Below, piece by piece: positions 26,501 through 34,326 of a stretch of DNA of 64,000 bases. A program made the translations under genes and the position numbers. Each line of letters opens with the position of its first letter. Position 1 is the first letter of the stretch. This stretch comes from Hymenobacter baengnokdamensis. GTDB lineage: Bacteria > Bacteroidota > Bacteroidia > Cytophagales > Hymenobacteraceae. The notes below the pieces were generated by a model that was given only the letters and a program-made list of their open reading frames with translations, did not search any database and had not been told where the DNA came from. The stretch spans positions 2,480,001 through 2,544,000 of the forward strand of contig NZ_CP044285.1 in NCBI RefSeq assembly GCF_008728635.1. Direction: 5' to 3'.

Positions 26501-26903
26501 AGTAGCCAGCTGGACGCCCACCGGGGCTGATGAGCTGAAGCCCGCGGCCGGCCGCGATTCGGTGGTGTGGTATTGGCGCGCGCGCTTTACTACGCCTGGC
26601 CCTCAGGAAGATGGCAATTGGAAAGTCAGCTCGTTCCGGGTGATAACCAAGGCCGTGGCCGATGGCTGGTCGCAGAGCCACAACGGACAGTTTAACCGCG
26701 ACCAGCTGCAGGGCGTAGCCGTTGCGACACCTGGCAACCAGTGGACTTTTCCCACGCAGCAGCAGCAGCTAACGCTGCGTACGGTGGGCGGGGGGCCGTA
26801 TCGGGCGTGCCCACCTTCAATATCAAGAGTGGCTACGGTATCATCACCGACCCGCTGCAGCCTCCGGGCATTGATTGTGCCATCCAATCACCCAACCTGG
26901 TAA
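23532..26903 (+). CDS. porU2: C25-family (gingipain-like) protein, PorU2-like, N-terminal part
   Basis: The protein begins with a signal peptide (VCLLLLAVLGGQAAQAQ) and has an N-terminal domain of type IX sortase-like proteins (YKFKVWRNGLYRLDYAYL). A caspase-like C25 peptidase domain follows at about residues 415-810, with His674 in ISYFGHGSINS and Cys708 in MMYDGCEVGQC as the likely dyad, and CARDB-like beta domains after it. The frame breaks at the G run 26790-26795; downstream of that this frame gives unrelated residues to 26903. One added G joins it to the next entry as a protein of about 1735 residues. It likely processes or anchors type IX substrates at the cell surface together with the PorV-like neighbour. 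Confidence 0.88.
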   Translation: MKKRYSAAGQHMLRALRVCLLLLAVLGGQAAQAQSGRYGNEWIVQGQAYYKFKVWRNGLYRLDYAYLSKLSGLGGVAPTQLQLWRRGKEVAVYQGGNSATLDNTTYLEFYGQRNDGRLDSALYKKPSDQAHPFYSFFTDTATYFLTWSNARLGKRMAQPVVAGGTPHAWRIQAVRTVYYDSYMEAPDTDYNTCLPWLERGEGFFGSYGNTTAKNDSLLRAVVTDPASPLPTAEVLVAGASVPSHANGYHTTSLGVLQPGTTTVRPLSILSYPNFSAARARYTLQRSDISSAGIVQVNGSVLNQGTGPVYDAFRYGYLRLTAPQENRWFSDRRSLWFQNDSLLGGPATYEIDNIPATVNGYDIQDPWNVQRIAPTAAQTLGSTARRFVFPNATAASTRQLLLADGAQPLVPPAPQPVHFRTINPAKPNFIIITHPKLMKAAGSEPNAARAYANYRASAAGGGYDTLMVTAPLLYDQFHYGERSLMGLRHFALWLAANSPTRTQYLLLLGKALAPDTRADNPGDPIPTTTLGASTYSTTRILGDLGQDLVPTSSRASSDNILSSDWQHDNYVPRLPTGRVAATTPQDVMAYLNKLKEHEALGPEDWRKNVVHLVGGANASDFAEFAGYLNIYKQQIQRPLFGGTVTTYQKSGILPTSINISDQVNNGLSLISYFGHGSINSVDLNIGNINDPVSNYHNAGRYPVMMYDGCEVGQCFVVASTFGNDWMLAPSKGAVGLLSQTDLSFAYLLHPAQQKLHELLFNNPTWFGRPVAEVRAEVVRQLQNLTPFLHNPAGAVDLLATLWQGDPALRLYAPVAPDFIANGVTISPNPVAATASSFQLIVSVSNPGRITFDPIEIRVTRTYSAQNGRKPDTFFATVRQAWQRDTTYTITIPNSGNVFGDNKFLVELDYQNKVAELNENNNSASLIYTFLEGGVTLLTPTEFAIVPTTTPRLVAQSNDLAGTTRGYDFQVDSVATFDSKGLRSKLNVQAAVVASWTPTGADELKPAAGRDSVVWYWRARFTTPGPQEDGNWKVSSFRVITKAVADGWSQSHNGQFNRDQLQGVAVATPGNQWTFPTQQQQLTLRTVGGGPYRACPPSISRVATVSSPTRCSLRALIVPSNHPTW

Positions 26904-28738
26904 TAGCCGTGCTCGACGAGCATTCGCTGCAGCGCCTCAACATTACCCAGGGTGGGCCTTACCTGACCTGCGGGCTGCCAACTCAACCCTTCTATCATTT
27001 TGCAGGGACTAGCGATACGCTCGACAACCTTAACAACAGCGTGGTCCGCCAGAATCAGCTTAAAACCTTCCTGAGCAATGTGCCCGATGGTGCCTACGTG
27101 GCTATTATCAGCATCAACCGGCTGCGGTATGCCAGCCTGCTGCCCATCCTGGGCAGCTCGTTTAGCACCCTGCTCGGCAGCAAGCTGATAACCCAGCTCA
27201 AAAATGGCGACCCCTGGGCCCTGGTAGCCCAAAAGCGGGCCAGCGGCGGCCGGCTAATTCAGGAGGCGGGCCCCGACCGCACTCAGCCGCTGCCGGCTTA
27301 CAGCCAAGGCGTGGAGTTTACGACGCAGCTTACCACGCCTGGCCAGGCGGGGACAATTACGAGCACGCTCATTGGCCCGGCCCAGCAGTGGCAAACGCTG
27401 TTTAACGTGATAAAGCCGGTAACGCCGACGGCCCACTACACCTTGCAGCTGGTGGGCATTGATGCCAACAACAAAGCCACGGTGCTCAATGCCAACGTGA
27501 AGACGAAGAACCTGGACCTAACGGGCTACTCGGCTACCACGTATCCGTATATGCAGCTGCAGCTATCGCTGCGCGATTCGGTAAACCGGGTGCCGCCGCA
27601 GCTCAGGCAGTGGCTTATTACCTATAAAGGGGTGCCCGAAGGGGTTGTACGCCGCGACCTGGTGGCCGCTATCAAGTACGACTCTACCACCCTGCGCAAC
27701 CAGGCCGCTACGGGCAAGCTCAACTTCCCCGTGAGGTTCGACAACGTGTCGTCGGATGCGTTTGCCAATCCGCTCCAGCTCCAGGTGGAGCTTCTGAATG
27801 CGACCACCGGCCTGCCCGTGGCCAGTACCAAAAAGCTCATTCCGTTTCCGCATGTACCGGCCCCTTACGACACGGCTACGGTGAATGTGACGATGGACGT
27901 AACCGGCGTGTTCGGCCACCTTATTCCGCATATATTCGTCAATCCTCAGCTGCAGCCGGAGCTCTATTACTTTAATAATGAGCTGCGACTGAATGCCTTT
28001 ACGGTGCGCGATAACAGCGTGCCGCCCACCCTCGATGTCGCCTTTGATGGCCGTCATATTCTGGATGGCGAGCTGGTATCGTCGCGCCCGGTCATCGATA
28101 TTCAGCTGAAGGATGCCGATAAGCTGCGGCTCATCAAGGATGCCTCGGCCTTTACGCTGTTTTTGCAGAAGGACGGCCAAACTGCCGTGCCAGTCGATGT
28201 GAATGGGGCTTCGGTGCAGTTCAGCGTCGATGTCTCGTCGGGCAGCCTGGCTAAGCTGGAGTACCGGCCCGGCCTGAGCAAGCCCCTCGACGATGGCCTG
28301 TACACGCTGCGGGTGCAAGGGCGCAACGCCTCGAACTCGGCCGCCGGCACCCAGGATTACCAGGTAAGGTTTCAGGTAATAGGTGCCTCCATGATTTCCA
28401 ACGTGTTTCCGTACCCGAACCCGGTCACGAGCAAGGCGAAATTTGTGTTTACGCTGACCGGAAATGAGCTCCCCCGCAACATGAAAATCCAGATTATGAC
28501 CCTCACGGGCCGCGTGGTGCGCGAGATTTTTATGAGTGAGCTGGGCGCGCTGCACATCGGCAATAACGTAACCGACTATGCCTGGGACGGCACCGACCAG
28601 TACGGCGACCGCCTGGCCAACGGCACCTACCTCTACCGGGTGTCTATCGACGACCCTACCGGCGAGTATAAGAAGTTCAGCACGGCCGGCGACCAGGCCT
28701 TCAAAAACGACTGGGGCAAGCTCGTGCTGCTGCGCTAA
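26741..28738 (+). CDS. porU2: PorU2-like C25 protein, C-terminal part (after frameshift)
   Basis: This frame is meaningful from about 26796 (AVSGVPTFNIKSGYGIITDP) and continues the previous gene; the ATG at 26741 is not a real start. It contains the interleukin-like and beta-sandwich domains seen in the C-terminal half of these proteins, then a FlgD-Ig-like end (VFPYPNPVTSKAKFVFTLTG, IMTLTGRVVREI, WDGTDQYGDRLANGTYLYRV). The last module is common at the C terminus of type IX associated proteins. A strong terminator follows 37 bases after the stop. Confidence 0.88.
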   Translation: MDFSHAAAAANAAYGGRGAVSGVPTFNIKSGYGIITDPLQPPGIDCAIQSPNLVIAVLDEHSLQRLNITQGGPYLTCGLPTQPFYHFAGTSDTLDNLNNSVVRQNQLKTFLSNVPDGAYVAIISINRLRYASLLPILGSSFSTLLGSKLITQLKNGDPWALVAQKRASGGRLIQEAGPDRTQPLPAYSQGVEFTTQLTTPGQAGTITSTLIGPAQQWQTLFNVIKPVTPTAHYTLQLVGIDANNKATVLNANVKTKNLDLTGYSATTYPYMQLQLSLRDSVNRVPPQLRQWLITYKGVPEGVVRRDLVAAIKYDSTTLRNQAATGKLNFPVRFDNVSSDAFANPLQLQVELLNATTGLPVASTKKLIPFPHVPAPYDTATVNVTMDVTGVFGHLIPHIFVNPQLQPELYYFNNELRLNAFTVRDNSVPPTLDVAFDGRHILDGELVSSRPVIDIQLKDADKLRLIKDASAFTLFLQKDGQTAVPVDVNGASVQFSVDVSSGSLAKLEYRPGLSKPLDDGLYTLRVQGRNASNSAAGTQDYQVRFQVIGASMISNVFPYPNPVTSKAKFVFTLTGNELPRNMKIQIMTLTGRVVREIFMSELGALHIGNNVTDYAWDGTDQYGDRLANGTYLYRVSIDDPTGEYKKFSTAGDQAFKNDWGKLVLLR

Positions 28739-28775
28739 AACCGCAAAAGGCTGACTGCCGACTCGCCCCGGCAAT

Positions 28776-28808
28776 AAAACCCCTTTCCTTTGTAGGAAAG
28801 GGGTTTTT
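28776..28808 (+). terminator. Rho-independent terminator after porU2
   Basis: Hairpin AACCCCTTTCCT, short loop, AGGAAAGGGGTT followed by TTTT. Confidence 0.93.
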
Positions 28809-28834
28809 TACTACAATAAACCGAAATAGCCTAT

Positions 28835-30112
28835 ATGCCTGCTAGCCAGTGGCGTGTTTCTGAAAAAAGTATTTCCCCGGTGCCGGGGCGGCTTGAGTTT
28901 CTGGATGGCCTGCGTGGGTTCGCGGCGCTGGTCGTTATCGCTCACCACTATTCGGCCGCTTTTTACCCCACCAGCATGACGGGTATGGCCAACACGGCGC
29001 ACCTGCCGGGCAGGTGGGAAACCTGGTTTGCCGGCTCTCCGGTGCATGTGCTGCTCAACTTTCGGGTGTGCTTCTTCTTTGTGCTAAGCGGACTGGTGCT
29101 GGCGGCTTCGACAGCCCACGCGCCGCGGGGGTGGCGCACCTTGCTGGCGCAGCTGGTGCGGCGCTACGTGCGCCTGGGTCTTCCGGTAGCTGTCAGCGTG
29201 GCAATGGGCTATGCGCTGTTGCGGGTGCATGGCTTCTACAATGAGCAGGCCGCCGCCGCTACCGGGGCGGCCTGGTTTGGCTCGTTCTGGCACGTGGTGC
29301 CGGCGCTGGCCCAGTGGGTGCGCGACATGCTGTTTGGAGTAATGGTGCAGGGGGAGGCCCTCTATAACCCCGTGCTGTGGACAATGATGGTGGAGTGGTT
29401 TGGCTCGCTGCTGGTGCTGGGTCTGCTGGCTTTTGCCGGTGGGCTTTCGTGGCGGCTGGCCCTGTATGCTGCGCTGGCGCTGGGCATTACCCTGAGCCGA
29501 CTCGACTTTTACTACGTGGGCTTTCTGCTGGGGCTGGGGCTTTTCGATATTTACCGGCAGGGGTGGGTGGCCCGCTTGGCTGCCCGGACGCGCCGAAGGC
29601 TGATTGTGGGCTTACTGCTGGTGGCTTTTTTTACTACCAGCCACCCCCAGGTGTACTACGCCGCGCCCATGCACGCAGCCTATGTGTGGCTGGCGCTACC
29701 TGGTGTGGGGGCGGGCCGCACGGTCGATATCTACCACACGCTTGGCGCCGCAGCGCTGCTGGCGGCCGTGCTGCTCTCGGGCCGGCTGCGCCAGCTCACG
29801 ATGGCACCCTGGCTGCGCCGGGTAGGCCGGCGGGCCTTTGCCCTGTATCTGACCCATTTTCTGGTGCTTGGGACAGTTTCGGCGTGGTTGTTCTTGTGGC
29901 TGCGCGGGTTTTTTTCCTATCATGCCAGCTTCGGGCTGATGCTGGTATCGTCGGGGCTGGTGCTGGCTGGCAGTGCCGAGCTTTTTTACCGGTGGGTCGA
30001 CAGGCCCAGCCACGCGGCAGCCCGCTGGCTTGGGCGCTGGGTAGGAGCCAAGCTGGCTTCTGCCGCCGCGCCCACTGCCGTTCCCGCGCCGGCGAGCCGG
30101 ATAAAGTATTAG
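28835..30112 (+). CDS. Acyltransferase family 3 membrane protein (OafA/YrhL type)
   Basis: The 425-residue protein has about ten membrane helices. It begins with the diagnostic LEFLDGLRGFAALVVIAHHY (catalytic-type His in HHY), followed by RVCFFFVLSGLVLA and RRYVRLGLPV. Such enzymes transfer acyl groups from a cytoplasmic donor to exported sugars or lipids. The acceptor is not deducible. The end overlaps the convergent folA gene by four bases. Confidence 0.93.
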   Translation: MPASQWRVSEKSISPVPGRLEFLDGLRGFAALVVIAHHYSAAFYPTSMTGMANTAHLPGRWETWFAGSPVHVLLNFRVCFFFVLSGLVLAASTAHAPRGWRTLLAQLVRRYVRLGLPVAVSVAMGYALLRVHGFYNEQAAAATGAAWFGSFWHVVPALAQWVRDMLFGVMVQGEALYNPVLWTMMVEWFGSLLVLGLLAFAGGLSWRLALYAALALGITLSRLDFYYVGFLLGLGLFDIYRQGWVARLAARTRRRLIVGLLLVAFFTTSHPQVYYAAPMHAAYVWLALPGVGAGRTVDIYHTLGAAALLAAVLLSGRLRQLTMAPWLRRVGRRAFALYLTHFLVLGTVSAWLFLWLRGFFSYHASFGLMLVSSGLVLAGSAELFYRWVDRPSHAAARWLGRWVGAKLASAAAPTAVPAPASRIKY

Positions 30113-30606
30113 CGGCGGCGTAGCGTCACGAAGCTGTAAGCCACGGCGTGCTTATCGTCGGGGGCATGGCGCTCCCGGGTTTCCTCACGCCACTCGGTGG
30201 GAGAGAGCGGCGCGAAAAAGGCATCACCATCGGGAATGGAGGTATGGACCTCGGTAAGGTGTACGACATCGGCCGCGGGCAGGGCCTGGCGATAGATTTC
30301 GCCTCCGCCAATCACGCACACTTCTTCGCCGCCGGGCTGGGCAGCGGCCAGCGCCAGTGCCTCGGGCAGCGAGTGGGCCAGCAGCACGCCGGCCGGGGCC
30401 GGCCAGGCCGACTGGCTCGTTACTACAATATTGGTGCGGCCCGGCAGCGCCCGCCCAATGCTTTCGAAGGTACGGCGGCCCAGCACGATGGGATGGCCCA
30501 TGGTCAGGGCCTTGAAGTGCCGGAGGTCGTCGGGCAATTGCCAGGGTAACTGGCCCTGCCGGCCGATTACGCCGTTTTCGGCGGCGGCTACGATGAGCGA
30601 AACCAT
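30109..30606 (-). CDS. folA: Dihydrofolate reductase
   Basis: It reduces dihydrofolate to tetrahydrofolate with NADPH. From the ATG at 30606 the protein has 165 residues and begins VSLIVAAAENGVIGRQGQLP, WQLPDDLRHFKALTMG (substrate-binding Asp in LPDDL), then HPIVLGRRTFESIGRALPGR and VCVIGGGEIYRQAL, all standard. An ATG at 30648 would add 14 atypical residues. It lies upstream of fmt in the same direction in reverse order (fmt is transcribed first, 63 bases away). Confidence 0.96.
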   Translation of the reverse strand: MVSLIVAAAENGVIGRQGQLPWQLPDDLRHFKALTMGHPIVLGRRTFESIGRALPGRTNIVVTSQSAWPAPAGVLLAHSLPEALALAAAQPGGEEVCVIGGGEIYRQALPAADVVHLTEVHTSIPDGDAFFAPLSPTEWREETRERHAPDDKHAVAYSFVTLRRR

Positions 30607-30669
30607 AAGAATTACGAATACTGAATAACGAGTAAGCGTCTCGGGCATGGCCCCGACGCGATGCCCTGC

Positions 30670-31605
30670 TTACGCACCAAACTCCAGCCTGGTGCCGCGC
30701 AGAAATTCTTCCACGCCCAGGCGCTTTTTGCCTTCGAGCTGCACTTCGAGCAGGCTGAGCCAGCCGCTGGATGTGGCTACGCCGAGGTAGTGGCGGCCAT
30801 CCGTTGTCCAGGTTCCGGCCGGCGCTGACGGGCCAGATATAGCCGTGGCACGATATACTTTCAGGCCTCGGTTGTCGGGTAGGGTCGTATAAGCGGCCGG
30901 CACGGGAGCTAGGCCGCGCACCTGGTTTACCAGCTCAGCGGCAGGGCGGGTAAAATCCAGCCGACCCGTTTCCTTGGTAAGCTTGGGGGCAGGGCGCAGG
31001 TCGGGCGTGTGCGGCTGGGGCGTGCTGGGTGCCCGGCCTGCGGCGATGGCGGCCACGGTGCGGCCGGCCAGCGCCGCCCCAGCTACCTTCAGCTTGTCGT
31101 ACAGAGTGCCAAAGTCGTCGGATGGGTCAATAACGACCTTATCCTGCAGGATAAGGTCGCCGGTATCAATCTCATGGCGCAGAAAAAAGCTGCTGACGCC
31201 CGTTTCCTCGTCGCCGTGCATCAGGGCCCAGTTGATGGGTGCCGCGCCCCGGTATTGCGGCAGCAGCGAAGCATGAATGTTGACCGAGCCCAGCCGGGGC
31301 ATGCTCCACACTGCTTCGGGCAGCATTCGGAAGGCTACGACCACTTGCAGGTCGGCCGCGTAACGCTTGAGCTCGGCCTGAAAAGTGGGGTATTTCAGGT
31401 TGGTAGGCTGCAGCACCGGCAAGCCGTGCGCCAGCGCCGCCTGCTTTACCGCCGATGCCTGCAGCTGCCGCCCGCGCCCCGCCGGCCGGTCGGGCCCCGT
31501 GATGACGGCCACCACCTGCGCCTCGGGCAGGGTGAGCAGGGTTTCGAGGGTGGGCACGGCAAAATCGGGCGTACCCATAAAAACGATGCGCAAGGGAGTA
31601 GGCAT
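30670..31605 (-). CDS. fmt: Methionyl-tRNA formyltransferase
   Basis: It formylates initiator Met-tRNA using 10-formyltetrahydrofolate. The 311-residue protein has the N-terminal formyltransferase domain with RIVFMGTPDFAVPTLETLL, catalytic Asn109 and His111 in SVNIHASLLPQYRGAAPI, and Asp150 in HEIDTGDLI, followed by the C-terminal OB-like domain. Length is standard. Transcription is leftward with folA following, which links formyl-folate use and folate reduction. Confidence 0.97.
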   Translation of the reverse strand: MPTPLRIVFMGTPDFAVPTLETLLTLPEAQVVAVITGPDRPAGRGRQLQASAVKQAALAHGLPVLQPTNLKYPTFQAELKRYAADLQVVVAFRMLPEAVWSMPRLGSVNIHASLLPQYRGAAPINWALMHGDEETGVSSFFLRHEIDTGDLILQDKVVIDPSDDFGTLYDKLKVAGAALAGRTVAAIAAGRAPSTPQPHTPDLRPAPKLTKETGRLDFTRPAAELVNQVRGLAPVPAAYTTLPDNRGLKVYRATAISGPSAPAGTWTTDGRHYLGVATSSGWLSLLEVQLEGKKRLGVEEFLRGTRLEFGA

Positions 31606-31625
31606 TTAGTATATAGTAAAAAAAA

Positions 31626-32846
31626 TTATTTATCGGGGTAAAGCAGGTACTTGCTGCGCAGCTGCTTAAACTGCCCCAGCTGCGGCTCCCAGCTGGCCCG
31701 GATGCTGGCCTCCGGGCGCCCGGCTATCACCTGCGCCCGCAACGAGTCGGTGCCGGCCAGCTGCTCAAAGTATTTGGTAAAAAAATGCGCCTTATCGGTG
31801 CTCTGCCGGTAGAAGTCGAGCAGGTAGCGCACCGTAAAAAACTGGGCCGGCTCGTGCGCGGCCGGCTGGTGCAGGTCGAGGCCGTAGCAAAGCTGGCCAT
31901 TGAGCGGCGGGGTGGGCGAGCCCGCATTGGGGCGGGGCGTAAACTGATACGGGCGCGTAGCCGGCTGCGTAGGCGCCCCCATAACCTCGAAAGGCCGGTC
32001 GGTGCCCCGCCCTACGCTCACGTTGGTGCCTTCCAGCAGGCACACGCTGGGGTACAGGGCCACCGCCCGCGCAGTGGGTAGGTTGGGAGAGGGGGGCACG
32101 GGCAGCGCGTAGGGCGTGGCGTGGGTATAGCCGCCCGCCACGGGCACCACCTGCAGGCGGCACTGCCGGCCGCCAGCCAGCCATTTTTCGCCGTTCAGCA
32201 TGCGCGCCAGCTCACCCACCGTGAGGCCGTGGCAGATGGGTAGCGGGTCGAGCCCCACAAAAGAGCGGTACTTGGGCACCAGCACCGGGCCATCAACTAC
32301 CCGGCCGTTGGGGTTAGGCCGGTCGAGGACAATAACGGTTTTGTCTTGCTCGGCGGCGGCTTCCATCACGTAGTGCAAGGTGCTGATAAACGTGTAGAAC
32401 CGCGTACCAACATCCTGAATATCAAAAATAAGCACGTCTACATCGGCCAGCATCTCGGGAGTTGGCTTCTTGGTTTTGCCGTACACCGAGCGCACCGGCA
32501 CGCCCGTGCGGGCATCGCGCCCGTCGGTGATGGTGGCCCCGTCGGCGGCTTCTCCCCGAAAGCCGTGCTCGGGCGCAAAAATGGCGGTCAGGTTAACGTG
32601 CAGGGCCTTGAGCGTATCAACCAGGTAAGTAGCGCCAATGCGCGAGGTTTGGTTAACTACCAGTCCTACCCGCTTGCCCTGCAGGGCCGGTAGGTATTGG
32701 CTTAGCTGGGCAGCCCCCATGAGCAGGGGGCGGGCCTGCTTTGCGCCCGGTGTTGGTGGCCTGTGCCCGCCGTGGTCTACGGCCGGGCCCGCGCCGGGCC
32801 CGCAGCCTGCTGCCAGGCCGGCCGCTACTAAAATCCACTTTATCAT
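31626..32846 (-). CDS. DUF1343 lipoprotein, NamZ-like exo-N-acetylmuramidase (GH171)
   Basis: The 406-residue product starts with a short lipoprotein-like signal (AAGLAAGCG, lipidated Cys about residue 15). The conserved DUF1343 blocks are present: GKRVGLVVNQTSRIGATYLV, FAPEHGFRGEAADG, VDVLIFDIQDVGTRFYTFIS, VIVLDRPNPNGR and LLEGTNVSVGRGTDRPFEV. The characterised member NamZ removes terminal N-acetylmuramic acid from peptidoglycan fragments. A periplasmic cell-wall recycling role is therefore likely. Confidence 0.9.
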   Translation of the reverse strand: MIKWILVAAGLAAGCGPGAGPAVDHGGHRPPTPGAKQARPLLMGAAQLSQYLPALQGKRVGLVVNQTSRIGATYLVDTLKALHVNLTAIFAPEHGFRGEAADGATITDGRDARTGVPVRSVYGKTKKPTPEMLADVDVLIFDIQDVGTRFYTFISTLHYVMEAAAEQDKTVIVLDRPNPNGRVVDGPVLVPKYRSFVGLDPLPICHGLTVGELARMLNGEKWLAGGRQCRLQVVPVAGGYTHATPYALPVPPSPNLPTARAVALYPSVCLLEGTNVSVGRGTDRPFEVMGAPTQPATRPYQFTPRPNAGSPTPPLNGQLCYGLDLHQPAAHEPAQFFTVRYLLDFYRQSTDKAHFFTKYFEQLAGTDSLRAQVIAGRPEASIRASWEPQLGQFKQLRSKYLLYPDK

Positions 32847-32928
32847 AGCCCAAAAGTACCTTGCTGCGTAAGAAGCGCGCTGCTAGCCGCTCGCAACCAC
32901 TGGCGAGGACGTAGCTTTACGCCCACTC

Positions 32929-33726
32929 GTGAATATCGCCCGCTACATATCGCGCCGCATGGACGGGGCCGACTCCGGCTCCTTTACCCACTCCGTCACG
33001 CGCATCGCTACGGTCAGCATTGCCCTCGGCATCGCCGTGATGATTGTGTCGTTTTCAATTCTGCACGGCTTTCGGGAGCAGATTCAGAATAAAATCTTCT
33101 CGTTTGGCGCGCATCTGCAGCTCTCGCGCTACGATACCAACAACTCGCTGGAGGTAGCGCCTATTTCGGAGCCCGTGCTGCGCCGCCAGCTGGCCCGCTA
33201 CCCGCAGGTAGCCTCCGTGCAGGCATTTGCCCGCAAAACGGCCATCATCAAAACCACCGACGAGGTGCTGGGCGTAGTGCTGAAAGGGGTGTCGGAAACC
33301 CACGGCCCCAGCGCCATGCGGGCCAATATAGTGGCCGGCAGTTTTATTCACTACGCCGACTCGGCCGCCAGCAACGACATTGTTATCTCGCAGAAGATAG
33401 CCGATAAGCTGCGCCTTAAAGTCGGCAGTCCGGCCCTGTTCTACTTTATTCAGCAGCCACCGCGGGTGCGCAAGTTCCGGGTGTCGGGTATCTACCAGAC
33501 TGGCCTCGACGAGTTTGACGAGGTGTACGTGCTCGGCGACCTGCGCCAGATTCAGGAGCTCAATGCCTGGCCCGACTCGCTCGTGGGGGCCTGGAGGTGC
33601 GCCTGCGCGACTTTGCGCAGCTCGACCACACCTTCGACCAGTTTTACGAGCAGCTGCCCTACGAGGTGCGCATCGAAAAAACGACCGACCAGTATGCGCA
33701 GCTCTTCGACTGGCTTCAGCTGCTGA
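32929..33726 (+). CDS. LolE/FtsX-like ABC transporter permease, N-terminal part
   Basis: The GTG-started frame begins ARYISRRMDGADSGSFTHSV then TRIATVSIALGIAVMIVSF, the first membrane helix of the MacB/FtsX/LolC-E permease family, followed by the large periplasmic domain. At the G run 33585-33589 the frame goes wrong and gives an unnatural Ser/Cys-rich tail. One extra G makes it read VGGLEVRLRDF and continue into the next entry, giving a complete permease of about 405 residues. Such permeases extract lipoproteins or act on the envelope with a cytoplasmic ATPase, which is not in this window. Confidence 0.85.
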   Translation: MNIARYISRRMDGADSGSFTHSVTRIATVSIALGIAVMIVSFSILHGFREQIQNKIFSFGAHLQLSRYDTNNSLEVAPISEPVLRRQLARYPQVASVQAFARKTAIIKTTDEVLGVVLKGVSETHGPSAMRANIVAGSFIHYADSAASNDIVISQKIADKLRLKVGSPALFYFIQQPPRVRKFRVSGIYQTGLDEFDEVYVLGDLRQIQELNAWPDSLVGAWRCACATLRSSTTPSTSFTSSCPTRCASKKRPTSMRSSSTGFSC

Positions 33727-34142
33727 ATCGCAACGTGATTATCTTCCTTATTCTGATAATATTTGTAGCTACCTTTAATATGGTTGCCACTATATTTATC
33801 ATGATTCTGGAGCGTACCAAGATGATTGGTATCCTGAAAGCGGTAGGCGCTACCGATAACCAGATTCGGGGCATGTTTTTCTTTCGCGGCGTCTCCATTA
33901 CGCTCCGGGGGCTGGTTATTGGCAATGTTATCGCGCTCGGCTTCTGTGCCTTGCAATATTATTTCCGCATCATTCCGCTCGACCCCGAAAATTATTATAT
34001 GGACCGGGTGCCCATTGCCTGGAGCCCCGCGGTAATGGTGCTGCTCAATGCCGCTACGCTGGTCGCTTCCGTGCTATCGGTGCTGATTCCTACCTATATG
34101 ATAGCCCGCATCAAGCCTATGGTCGCCATCCGGTTTGACTAG
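33597..34142 (+). CDS. LolE/FtsX-like ABC transporter permease, C-terminal part
   Basis: This carries the last three membrane helices of the same permease (VIIFLILIIFVATFNMVATI, then FIMILERTKMIGILKAVGAT, RGMFFFRGVSITLRGLVIG) and ends IARIKPMVAIRFD. The ERTKMIGILKAVGA motif is the coupling-helix region of FtsX-family permeases. The ATG at 33597 is internal to the restored gene rather than a real start. Confidence 0.85.
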   Translation: MRLRDFAQLDHTFDQFYEQLPYEVRIEKTTDQYAQLFDWLQLLNRNVIIFLILIIFVATFNMVATIFIMILERTKMIGILKAVGATDNQIRGMFFFRGVSITLRGLVIGNVIALGFCALQYYFRIIPLDPENYYMDRVPIAWSPAVMVLLNAATLVASVLSVLIPTYMIARIKPMVAIRFD

Positions 34143-34326
34143 CCGCCTTCAGCGCCAGGTTGAGGAACTACGCGGCAAAAAAACGACGTTGAGCGACAAA
34201 ACCCGGCGCGTTAAGCGAACAAGGTGTAATTTAGCGGGGCCAATTGGGCTGTTCAAAAATAAAAACCGGGTGCAACCTGTTTAGTGCTCCGTACGCTCTC
34301 TTGGGTATAACAACTTTCCTTTTTTC

